From Xiphophorus maculatus (lineage: Eukaryota > Chordata > Actinopteri > Cyprinodontiformes > Poeciliidae), in contig NC_036451.1 in NCBI RefSeq assembly GCF_002775205.1, positions 22,804,351 to 22,868,350 on the forward strand: 64,000 nt of DNA, in the 5' to 3' direction. The position numbers and the translations under genes were made by a program. The notes beneath the pieces were generated by a model. The model made no database searches. It saw only the letters and a program-made list of their open reading frames with translations, and was not told the origin of the DNA. This document shows positions 13,096 to 24,219 of the stretch, in pieces; positions within the stretch are counted from its first letter, which is position 1, and each line of letters begins with the position of its first letter.

Positions 13096-15026
13096 GATCA
13101 CAAAGTATCCCATCAATGTGACAACAAAGGTTAGATGTGAAATGTAACAAGTCTTTGAGTCGAGGTTTCAGCCGTGTTGTTCTGAGCACCACACAAACCT
13201 ATAATTGATTTGTAATGAAGTTATGTAAACGTAAGAATATTAGAAATTTTAAACTACATTACCCTCGTTTCTTTCAGGACTCGGAATCATGAGGTTAAAT
13301 GACACAAACTCAACCTTGCAACAATTGGACAGTGACATTTGTATTCAGCATAACGACAGAGGTGAGCATTATTGCACCATTTATATGCATTGTGTATGTT
13401 GTGTATATGTTAAAATAAGTATTGGCCCTATCAAAGCCTTGAGGGACACCTTTGTGAAATTTTGCGATTTTTTTTCCGAGATTGTTTTGCCACCCAGAAA
13501 TGAGACGATACACTTTTTGTTAACTCTAAGTTTATAGACATTTCATCAAATCAAACAACTGAAGTGTTTCACAGCTGGGTTAAAGTCTGTCAAATATTGA
13601 CAGCACAACTTAAACCCGTTCAGTTAAACAGAAAAAAAAAAAAGAAAAAGAAAAAACATTGCACCCCACATACAGAAATTTCTCCCACTTTGTGTACAGA
13701 CAACTAATGTAAATGAAGCTAAATAAATACACAACTTTAAATAAAAAGGGTAAAACTACATTGTATTGATGCAGCAACACCTTAGTGTTGAGCTTCATAT
13801 GATTTGTAGGTGTCTAAGATGTAGTGAGTCGCTGATTCTTTTCCTGATGCGTTTGTTTTTCTCCTCCGTTACACTGATTTCATGACACAATAAATGCCGA
13901 CTGGCCATTCTTCAGCATGAACAACTCATTCTGTTCATCGCCACTGGGAACTATTCAGAAAAAAAAATGTACCTTTAAGAATCAGTGAAGCTTTGTTTTG
14001 TTTAGAAATAAAACCAGACATGTAAAAAACCGTACAAAAACTGTGCTTAGACGATGGAGGTATTAAAGTGGTTTGGGTCGGTCTCTCTATGCAGTACAAT
14101 GGGAAATACTGACTGTGTGTGAATTAAAACATCTTGGTGGAAGTCAAAAATAAAACAAGTTAGAATAAAAATAGAAGAACTAAACATTTAAAAGCAACCA
14201 AACTATTTCTCCAACAAATTCATGTTTTTTTTTTTGCATAACATGGTACAGTAAAGCTCTGATATCTAGATGAGAACCACTGACCCAGATACTCCACCAA
14301 TTTTTATTTTTACTGATCAAAGTAAAGGAGGTCCACTAGGTTGGTACTGTACTGTACCATGCAAACTGAAAGCTGCGAGTGCCTACGATGAGCCTGCAAA
14401 GTGGAGAAAAGTACTGCATGTCAGGTTCAGTTTGATGCACTGGTGTGTAAAGTTAAGAGATCTGCTGTCAGGTCAAGTGTAGGGTTTCTTCAACGCTCCT
14501 TCAGATGTGAATAAAGCTCTTAAGATTGAGCAACTACAGTTCCCCTTCAGGCTGCAGCCGCAGTAACTCAATGATTCTGTTGTACCAAATAAAAAGTAAA
14601 AATGGGGGGGTTTCTGTTCTGAGATTAAGCCGAAGCTCTTTGATGAAAAGTAGAATGTCTCGTTGAGAGAGAGCAGCTGCTCTCCCCGGCGCTGTGATGT
14701 GGACGTGTTTGAACTTGTGGAGGAACGCACTCCACGTTTCGTAACTCACCCGAGTCACAAACAGAAGCGGAACAAATGCTTTTCTAGGAAAAGCCGGTTG
14801 TACGAGGTGCTTTTTCCGTTTCTATTAGGAAAGTCCGCTTGTCTACTGTTATACGACTCCTGGACGTCTACGACGGAAATAACCTCGAAGATCAACATGG
14901 ACAAAAAGCTGCTGGGACTCAAGAGATAGACGCCAAATACTGAATCCAAATGAAAGTCTCTTTCCAGCAAGTTGGCCATATCTTACACATATTTACAGAA
15001 TGAACAGTTTCCCTTTTGTGCACCAA
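13096..15026. other. convergent intergenic region and tmem165 3' UTR side
   Basis: Clock and tmem165 converge here. No gene is visible. On the minus strand AATAAA signals exist (for example plus-strand TTTATT at 14303-14308), but the tmem165 transcript end is not fixed by sequence. Several short frames at 14460-14980 lack any recognisable protein. Confidence 0.5.
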
Positions 15027-17078
15027 TTACAATCCAGTTTCTGGCTTGATGAAAAGGGCAGATAAGGCGAATGCCAGAAATACAATCCCTCCGATGATGG
15101 TAACTGTGGAAACAAAAAGACAGTTTCAGGCCGACAGAGTTTTTAAAATAGAATTCAACGATGAATTGAAACTCTACACCATGAGATTTCTTTTTGTTTT
15201 TTTAATGGGCGTTGGTTCTCATTCACTTCTGAAAATCTAGAGTTGGATGTGTCAAAAAGCTGAAGCGATGCGATGTAGTCCTTTTAAATTGATTGAGATA
15301 AGTGAGGAAATTGGACACAAACAATTTCTGAGCATTTTTAAAAAAATAATAATAAATTGATTCCTCACAGCCTTTGAGACATTTCCAGCTGGATTAAAGT
15401 AACACAAAACATCTCACCTGTCCTCACAGAAATCTTCTGAGCAATCATTCGTCCTCCAATCACAGCCAGTCCTGTACACAAACAGTGGCCGATTGTCCCA
15501 CCTACTGCAACTCCAAATGGATCCTAGTAATTAAGCATAAAAAAAAAGAATAAAAAATGAAATCAGGAATAAACAAAGCAGTAATCGGTCACCTAGTGCA
15601 GCGTAACAAACCTCTCTGGCAGCTAGAATGATGGTGGTCAGCTGTGAGCGGTCCCCCCACTCTGCCAGGAAGGTGAGGGTGAAGGCTTGGATGAAGATCG
15701 GCGAGATCAGTTTGTGCCACTTCGACTGAGGTATGGTGGGTCCTGCTCCCGCCTCCACGTCTGGAGAGCCGTTGGCCAGCTTGGAGCGCTGGAGCTGCAG
15801 GTGGAAATAAAGAAATTAGAGAACACAGCAAAAAAAAATAAAAAATTTAATTTAGTTCCCATTTTTGGAGCATGTGAACACTGTTGTTACTCCACATCTC
15901 CACTGTAGTCAATAGTAAAGTTCTGGTTTCCTCTGCTGCCTGAGCTGAAATCGATCGGCGCACCGATCTTTATGAAATGCAAAGCTACGATCTTCTAAAT
16001 TAAGGTTGAGACACAAAGGAGCGAACAAGGCACTTTTCCGGGGAACATAATTTTCGACAGAATGTGGATAATTCAGGAAAAATTTGCATGCTCTTTGAAT
16101 AGGCAAATTCGACCCACTTCCTCGTCTTTCTTCTTGATCTCTGCTTGCACCTCCTCCAGCTCTTCCTGCCCTTCGTCTGGACTCATTTTCAGCCCCTCTC
16201 TCAACATGCGCACCCCAAAGATGGCAAACAGTGCAGTGGACACATAGTAGGTGTAGATTCGAGGGATGATTGTGGTGGCGTAGCCGAACAATACTGAAGA
16301 GAGGAGGAAGGAGGATTTTTATTACATTTCAGAAAGCAATGAAATAGTTGTCCAAAAAAAGAGAGGTTGATGCAAACCTGACAGACAAGTCATAAGCCCC
16401 AGAGCCAGCATTGCCCCTGCCAGCACGGTGAGGCGGTTGTAACGCATGGCCATGATGGCTGCGATGAAAAACGTCTTGTCTCCCAACTCTGAGACGATGA
16501 TGACGGATAAAGAGGCCACGAAGGCGTGGATGAAACCCAGGTTTCCTTTGCTGGAGCCAGTCTCAGTAACCATCGGCCCCACTGGATGGGGACTGGTGGC
16601 TTTCTGTGAAACAAAAACAGCAGCCAAGTTACAGCGCTTATAGAAAAAATCCAAACCAGGTCACATGACAACATGAATGGGGAAACAAAAACTGGCGAAA
16701 CTGTCGGTACCGGTGGAAGTATATTAAACCGACCATAAACCCAGTTTAGCAGCACTTTGACAGCTTTGGTGACATAAAATCAGTCAAAAACGATATCAAA
16801 TTGGTCACTCCGGAAACATAAGACCCGGAAAACGCTGGTGTTTATTGGTTAGCACGCGCTAACTCAGACGCGCTAGCTTGTTTCAGAGAAGCTCTCCGCC
16901 GACCACGACAAAATGTCTAACTGGGCATGATAATGTACATTTTTACCTCATTTTGCGTCTGTTCCTGCACTGCTTTCTGCTCCTCCTGAATGGCAGCAAC
17001 CCCGATCGACAGCAACAACACGGCGGCGAGCGAAAACAGCAGACTTCTGTTAGCTCCCCTTCCCAACAACACAGGCAT
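15027..17078 (-). CDS. tmem165: transmembrane protein 165 (UPF0016/GDT1 family Golgi cation transporter), complete
   Basis: A multi-pass Golgi protein that supplies Mn2+ (and Ca2+) in exchange for protons; human loss causes a glycosylation disorder. Minus-strand exons in order: 17078-16947, 16603-16378, 16293-16118, 15794-15612, 15523-15418, 15103-15027. All are GT-AG and total 299 aa (human 324). Both family signature motifs are present, ELGDKT at residues 83-88 and EWGDRS at 223-228. The cytosolic acidic helix MSPDEGQEELEEVQAE lies between the two halves, and the protein ends SALFIKPETGL. I start at ATG 17078-17076, which gives a hydrophobic signal sequence; the frame extends upstream only to a GTG at 17138, so the extra 20 residues are not supported. 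The exon 3 donor GTGGGT (from 16117) is weak but matches the family junction. Confidence 0.96.
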
Positions 17079-18836
17079 TATTGCTACCGGAAGCGACCCA
17101 ACACGCGCTGTAAGACTGTCTTCTACCCCGAAATTCACTTCATTTTGCCCTAAACAAAACGAGCAAACTTCATTTTTTACAAACTATTCAGGTTGACGGA
17201 CTACCCGGTGTTACACGTCACGATGAGACCAACTGGGCCAACTCAAGAGGGAAGTTGTAATGTCGCTCCAGCGTTGAGTTAACAAAGCCGACACCTGATT
17301 GGACAGCGAAGGATAATGACGCTCTACGTATGTGATGACGAGCCGAGTGGAGAATTCGGTGATTGGACAGTTTTATTGTCGGCATTAGCTCAAAGTTAAG
17401 GGAATTTGTCGTGGAAATTTAGTGAAGCAAAGTTCAAATAAAAGCTAGGTATTAATTAGTGTCGTCTGGCTAACGATATTAGTAACAAAGTCCATATTCT
17501 ACATACGAGCCGACTACATTGAACGAGAAGCCACCCTGCCACATGTATAGCTTCAGCACACTTTACGGTCAGCATGACCCAGGACTGTTTGTGGTCTCTT
17601 TCATAACACTTACTTCTCTGCACAGTTCTTTTTTCAAGATGGCCCATTCAGTCTGGTGGAAGTTTGAACAGTCCAGTGATATCCAATAATGGTACTTCGT
17701 GCATAATTTAGCCTGAACGTGGATGTTTTCTTTGAAAAAAGAAACCAGACCAGTCTCTAAAAGTCCCTGCCTTTCTGTGTAACACTCAAAGTGTGTTACT
17801 ATTAAAAACACTCACACCTTGCTAATGCTAAATAATGTTTTTTATTTACCAACTGTAACATTTAAATCATTGATCAGTGTAGCAAATTAAATTATGTGTT
17901 AAGTTTTGATAAAATGCATTAAAGTCACTTCAGTAGTTTAAAGTCTGAGCTGAAAAACTGTTAATCGAGTCAGTTGGAAGGGATGTGGCTACTTCTATAT
18001 CTTTAGCTAGATAGGAGAAAGATAAACCAGTAACAACGAGAGGACAGGACAGGTCTTTTTTTTTAGTTCTGTTCAGGCAGCCTGACAATATCATTGATGT
18101 TTACCGGTACCAGTGACATTCTCAGGAGTCTTAATCACCTGCTGAACAGCCTTGCTGTCCGAAACAGGCCTCGTCTTGACAGCTTCTGGTATCTTAGGTT
18201 AGAATAAAAAACTCAAACTTTCAATTTGTTACACTTTAGCTGCAATAATGGAAACAAGCGTATGAAAATTTGCCCCACATCTCAGTAAAAAATAAAGGAA
18301 AGAAAAGCGGTACTGGAAAAAGTATGTTTGACTTACTTAATTTGACATTTTTTCTCACAGTTTCCGTTACTTACATTTGTAGTACAGAAGACTGAGGGAA
18401 GAAAAGCAATTCTAGAAATCTTAAATTATATCAATGCTTATTTGATAGCACTTTATTTGAAGGGGTGTGCATAAGACTGACATAGCACCTGTCATGAACA
18501 TGAAGGCGTCTTCATGAATGTTTATGACTGGTGCCATGAAGTGGCATTCTATAAATTATAAACTTAACTATAAACTTTTAATTCAAAGTTGCATTAAAAG
18601 TGTCAACTTTGCATTATTCTGCGAATAATGACATTTCAATGCAAAGTTGCTTTAAAACTTGCTCTAAAAGTCGATTAAAACTGTCAGCTTTGCATTAAAA
18701 GTTTCATTATTTACCAATAAAATAGTACCGGAACAATATTCAAAGCATATCATCAGTGGTTTCCAATGAATATCTACGAATTGTTAATGGACTGTTGGAC
18801 TGCTGAATATTGCAGTGAAATATCCTTTTGATAACT
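17079..18836. other. tmem165 upstream region and intergenic DNA
   Basis: The tmem165 promoter must lie just right of 17078; CpG-containing DNA continues to about 17360, without a clear TATA box. From about 18455 to 18725 there is a sequence with paired TCATGAA-type motifs and repeated 'CAAAGTTGC' units that looks like another dispersed fish repeat, class unknown. No gene seen. Confidence 0.45.
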
Positions 18837-18844
18837 GTTTTGCT

Positions 18845-20154
18845 CAGTGTTGTATAAAGTACTGAAATCTCAGAGTCAAGTAAAAGTACAAGTACCTCTC
18901 CAAAATATGACTTTGGTAAAAGTCGAAGTCACTGACTGAAATGTTACTTGAGTAAAAGTCTTAAAGTATCTGAAACTTCTTGTACTTAAGTATGGAAATT
19001 ACTGTAAAAATGGATGTACTCAAGTAATGTAATGAAAAGTACAAGTAAAAAGTAAAACAAAGCAAATGCAGTTTGAATGACATTTTTTATATTTTGGTAA
19101 ACTTGTCAAATACACTTAAAATAATGTACACAACCAAGTGCAGGCAAAATTGAACCTGCTAATAGATATACCTGCAGGCATCATTTAGTTAAGAAAATTA
19201 GGTGCTTTACCTATAGCACAAGGTTAACTTAACCTGCTTTACAACTGAACCAGCTTCTTAGTAAACCCTCCAGGACAGAAAATACAAAGTTTTTGTAAGC
19301 CTTAAGTTTTCCCTTCAAGTAAGGTCAGTGCTGAAAATGAGAAAAATAAATAGTACAGAAAATGCGGCCAACATGAAGAAAAAGAGCTGTTACGATTACT
19401 CTACTTCACAAATCAGTGAATCAGTCAATAGGTGGTGCACACAACTGGTCATTATGCAAAAAAAAAAAAAACCCAGAAAACTTTGGAGCGGGGGAGGGGG
19501 AAGGGGGGGGGGGTGCTGCCCACTGACGCGGCTCAGGGATTACGTGACACGCAGCGCCGTGCGCAGTGCCCTACAATGCACTGTAAGCTATGTAATGTGT
19601 TTTGAGGCAATTGACCAAAATCCCGGACAATTTTTAAATTCCCCCCGGACATCTTTTTAGGTCTGAAAAGTAGGACATGTCCGGGAAAAAGAGGACGTCT
19701 GGTCACCCTATCACCAGCTGGTGGTTCCCCTGGAGCCGTGTCCGACGTAGTTGCAGTCGTTGTGGTCTCCGTCTCCTCCTCCATGTGGCTGCTGCTGATT
19801 GCGAGACTTGCTTTGTGTTTAATGGGAGAAGCGAAACAGGTGTATCCTATTGGTGGTGATGAACAAGCCCAGGCTAGTAGGCTACGGACTTTGTTCGGTA
19901 GCCTGCTTGCTACTTGCTAATCAGTAGGTGGGGTCAAAACACTTTGTTTCTCTCTCTCTCGCTTTTTTGTAACGAGTAACTAAACCACACATTGAAAATG
20001 TATCGGAGTAAAAGTACGCAATTAAGTTCGGAAATATAGTGAAGTAAAAGTGAAAGTCATCAAAAATTTTCATACTCCAGGAAAGTATGAAGTACTCCAA
20101 AATATACTTAAGTAAAGTAGTGAAGTATTTTTACTTCGTTACTATACAACACTG
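18845..20154. mobile_element. hAT-superfamily non-autonomous DNA transposon, 1310 bp
   Basis: The terminal inverted repeat CAGTGTTGTATA at 18845 is matched by TATACAACACTG ending at 20154. Identical octamers GTTTTGCT flank it at 18837-18844 and 20155-20162, the target duplication size of hAT elements. The subterminal regions are full of AAGTA/TACTT motifs, as in Tol2-like hATs. No transposase frame is present. An internal block near 19450-19710, with a G-rich run and GGACATGTCCGGG, looks like a second, older repeat captured or inserted inside. Confidence 0.93.
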
Positions 20155-20162
20155 GTTTTGCT

Positions 20163-21362
20163 ATAAAAGGCCCTGATTGTAGGTACTGTCAGATTTGTAG
20201 GCAAAAGACTCCGATGCAATTCTAAATACTTTCATAGCCCCAGCAAAAAAACAATAATCTGATAAAAATTTGAAGTCCACATGGCCCACCCTTTATGAAT
20301 GCAAAGACTCCTGTGAGAGTCCGATGCTTTAGTCTGAGAATGATCAAAACCACCATGACTGCATAAATGTTTGTCCATTGACATGCGATCCGGAGAGCTC
20401 CGTTTACTCACCGGTTGCACATGAACGCCGGGCGAAAATGACCCCACAGCTCTCTGCAGTAGGTGTTATTTTCAAAGAGTGTGAAGACAGAGTTAGCCTT
20501 CAGAAAATACATTTGTTGTATTCTTTAACGTGCATTTTCTAAAATCACCCTTATTTAAAAAGTTCTTTCTTTGTTCGACCTGAAATGTAAAATTCCACCT
20601 CGTCAATATGCATAGACGGCACTCTTGAAATTCTCTTATGGCGTTTGGTATTTTTGTGGCACCAAGAGATTATTAGTGGCCTCCAACTGGACAGCCAACC
20701 TGGACAAAACTTCCTGGAAGCGCTTCAGAATAAACAAACTTATTTACCCTCAGTGCCAAAGCAACAACAGCCAGCTTCAAACTTCACAAGCATCTTCTTT
20801 GTTTGTGGTGTATTGTAGTGCCTACGTTACTGTGACATTTCGGGTCATTTATTTTTTTACGCAATCAAACCATTCTAATGTCTTCTAAAAACTATTTTGC
20901 AAACTTCCATTGGTATCTCTAGTGATCAGCTCTGTACCACTGTCCAGACTGGTGCAAAAAAAAAAAAAAAAATCACAATTGTCGCCCCTAAAACTGTGGG
21001 ATCAATTCTCCCAGCACATCAGCTAGATTCCAAACCCCATGCTTCTATACATGTATGAGAGGAATTATTTTTTTTATTATGTCATTTTTATATTTTACCA
21101 TTTTGGGTGTTTTATTATTTTAATTCAAAACACTTTGCATCAATGGCAATTGTTTTACATCTTTATAAATAAGTTTCAACTTCAACTACAATAATATGAA
21201 ATGTTGTAACAAGTAAACCCATGTTGGCGTAACATAAAAAAATTCATGTGTTCATGTATGTCATGTATAAAACAAGATCGGACAGTAATAACAACACTGA
21301 TTTAAGGTCCATTGTTTGCATCTTGTATCAGAATCTTCTGCCTATTTGCAGTTGCAGAGAGC
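20163..21362. other. intergenic region and srd5a3 3' side
   Basis: Non-coding. Plus-strand TTTATT motifs near 21072 and 21111 (AATAAA on the minus strand) are candidate srd5a3 polyadenylation signals. A poly(A) run occurs at 20956-20971. No gene recognised. Confidence 0.45.
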
Positions 21363-23883
21363 TCAGAGCACAAAAGGTATAAAAGCTCTCCTGTGCTTTG
21401 GGTACGACTCGTACTTGCTGACGTAGAGGTCGTGACAAAGCTGTCCAGCCAGTGCCTGGTTGAAGAGCACGTAAAGGACCACCAGCCACCAGGTGAAAGA
21501 GAACCCGCCGAGAGCGAAGCCCAGCGAGACGTAAATGAGCAGTTCGGCGAAGTAATGAGGACAGGAAACCAGCTTGAACCAGCCCCCTTCTGGCACCCGG
21601 TGAGCCAGAGTCTCCACTCTTCCTAAAAGGAGAAGCAAACAGGTCAAAGAATGCATTTAGGTTTTTCACAGCAGTTGCAGCAGAACATGTGTTCTCATTC
21701 GTATTAGTAATGGTGGCTGCGTTGCTCTTTTTGCTGCTCTCTACTACACTTCTTTGTGACAACTAAGACGTGTTATCTATTTCAACTTCAATACTTTTGT
21801 CTTTTTAAAAATTATTACACTTACTTTGCCCTTTCATCCAATTTTATTTAGAATTTTTCATCTTAATATCAATATCTTAATACATATTTTGATTGGTTTT
21901 TTTTTTGCCACACTTAAATCATTAATAACCTTATCTTCTGCCAAAGTTTGTTTTTCTCAGCTCTACAGTATGCTGTGTCTATTTGTCTAAATGTTATTGT
22001 AGTTTTATTGACTTAGATCAGCATTTTCTGGTGATTTTTCTGATTCTGACCCTTCGATGTAAACCGTCAGAGTAATTGAACCTTTAAAAGTGTGTCACGT
22101 ACACCCTTTACAAACTGATCCTACTATCTCTAAGAAATCTACTATTCTGTATTTCACAAGTATCAAGGCAGCAATTTTTGTGATACAGCATGAAGTGAAA
22201 ATGTGTACCTCACTATTCTTTGTTCAAATAAACCTATTTTAATAAGTTAAAAACATACTTTGCAATGAACACCTTGTGTAATGAAGACTTGAGAACACTT
22301 GATTGCTGTTCTGATTTAAGTTTTAATTTAACCATACGCGTTTTGTTTTTGTCATGTCTTAAATTAGAGACGGAATATCTTCAATCTGTGCTTTTTGCGG
22401 TCAATGTTTTGCAGAATTCAACTTTGTACAATGTCTTTGTAATAAATCTAATGATTGAAGTAAACTAACCTGAATTTGATGAATACTATCTAATTAAAAT
22501 GTATGGCAATAGAGTGATTTAAAAAAAATAAATAAATAAGAGTTTCCTGACAATGTCAGTTATTTAAAAAAAACAAAAAACTAAATCGACCAAAATTGAA
22601 GTAGGCAGGTCAGGCTTTTTAAATATTAGTGTTGAGTCAAAAATGTGAAACCAGTGCACAGCAAGTGAGAAACTTACCTATTCTTTTAAGATAAGGATAT
22701 TTTGAAGCATGTCTGTTAGTAGATCGACCGCAACGAATCGACTAATTTTAGCTTATTTTACTTGTGCTACTCCAAAAAGTGCAAAATGACAAGAAAAACA
22801 CCCAATATTTACTGTACTACATACTTGAAAACCACTGCTTTAGCAGGTGTGTGTATTAAAGGTTTGCTGTACTCTAGAAAACTAAATAATAAATGTCATA
22901 GATAGCAACAGTTATAATAACTATATTATTTTAGTAGCAGTATTAATTGTTTGTTTCCTCTTTCATAAAATTATGAAAGAGGAATAATAATAATGTAATA
23001 TTTCACAAAAAAATATTACATTATGCTTCTCTCCTCAGGGCTATTAAAACATTAGTCTCATGTTATGCCTGTGTGTGATTGTGTTTCACCGACACCTAAA
23101 GTTTCATCAGTCTGTCTAGTAGTTGGTGGAGTTAAATTAAACTCCGTCGCTCACAGACTGACCTGACTTTCCTTTGCGTAGCCCAGCCAGCAGGACTATA
23201 GACTGATGCTGCAGGAGAGAGGCCGCGACGAAGAGAGCAAATCCGGCCGCACGAATCCAATCCGAGCGAGAGAGGAGAGTCCCAGGACCTAATCAAGCAG
23301 CATAAGCATTTGCATCACCATAGCAGAACGGCACATGACAGGATTAGTAGAGAATCTAACCTTTTGCCGTGCGATCCGAGCAAAGCACAGTCAATCCCAG
23401 CACAATGTAATACCCCAGGCCAAACAAATACTGCACCAGATGCATGGCCCCATCAGAAAACACGCTGACAAACAGACACTCCAGCAGCCTCCTGAGGGAG
23501 TGGACACACAGCAGCAGCTGCACCAGGACCGTGGACAGCTGCGGGGCTGCAGAGAGGAGACCCACCCCCCCATCAGCGAGGATCGGACAGGAAATGAAAA
23601 CTCCTAATAGAGACGAGCTAGTTTACCTTGGCCAAAAGAACTGGGTACACCAGTTAAAATCTCCAACATCCCAGTCAGCCATGATGGGTATGACTGCAGC
23701 TGGTAGATGAAGTTGAAAGACAACAGCAGAAGGAAAATATTCCAGCAAATAGAGATGGCATAAAAGTGCCAAAACCACCTGTATGAACAGAACAGGCGTA
23801 GGTAGCGGTTTCACTCAGCTAGTGGTATCTCAACCCAAACATTCCTGTTATTTATAGCAAATAAAAATTAACACACTTTTTCT

Positions 23884-23982
<99 letters not shown>

Positions 23983-24219
23983 CATAACTTGTTACCGTTT
24001 CGGGACGTCAAACACTCGCAACCATTGTGCTCGGTGCAGCTTCTGTTTGGTTTTGCCGTAGCGAATCAGATCCTGAAACAATGTGAACGGACTGGACTTC
24101 CGGTACTCTCCCGGCAGCTGGGCTGAGGCTTTGTGAACGATAAAAGCTACAAGGAAACACAGAGCCAGAAAGAACCAGCAAGTATCTATCAGACTAAGGC
24201 TGAGGGAGGTCCAAGTCAT
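21363..24219 (-). CDS. srd5a3: steroid 5-alpha-reductase 3 / polyprenol reductase, complete
   Basis: An ER membrane enzyme of the steroid 5-alpha-reductase family that acts in the pathway from polyprenol to dolichol, the lipid carrier for N-glycosylation. Minus-strand exons: 24219-23996, 23778-23627, 23546-23361, 23288-23163, 21622-21363. All are GT-AG and in frame, 315 aa (human 318), stop TGA at 21365-21363. Diagnostic segments are [11 protein letters not shown] and FDVPKR in exon 1, [20 protein letters not shown] in exon 3, and in the last exon [36 protein letters not shown] and the terminus [13 protein letters not shown]. Several hydrophobic helices fit a polytopic protein. ATG 24219 opens a hydrophobic N-terminus ([19 protein letters not shown]). 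It runs in the same direction as tmem165, and the pair sits between clock and kdr as in human. Confidence 0.96.
21623..23162 (-). other. srd5a3 intron 4 (1.54 kb)
   Basis: The longest srd5a3 intron is AT-rich. Apart from the hairpin pair at 22957-23024 I see no gene, RNA or clear transposon. Confidence 0.6.
22957..23024. repeat. two adjacent perfect hairpins in srd5a3 intron 4
   Basis: CCTCTTTCATAA (22957-22968) pairs perfectly with TTATGAAAGAGG (22971-22982). Seven bases later ATAATGTAATATTT (22990-23003) pairs perfectly with AAATATTACATTAT (23011-23024). They could be the core of a decayed MITE or simply AT-rich cruciform DNA. Confidence 0.75.
23892..23978. repeat. (AT)n microsatellite of about 87 bp next to the srd5a3 exon 1 donor
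   Basis: A pure alternating AT tract lies in the 217-bp intron 1 of srd5a3, only about 16 bases from the exon 1 donor (23995-23994). It is self-complementary and likely to vary in length. Confidence 0.95.

Noticed and set aside
17079..17138. N-terminal extension of tmem165
   Set aside because: The frame opens upstream only at a GTG (17138). ATG 17078 is followed by a proper signal sequence, so the extension is not supported.
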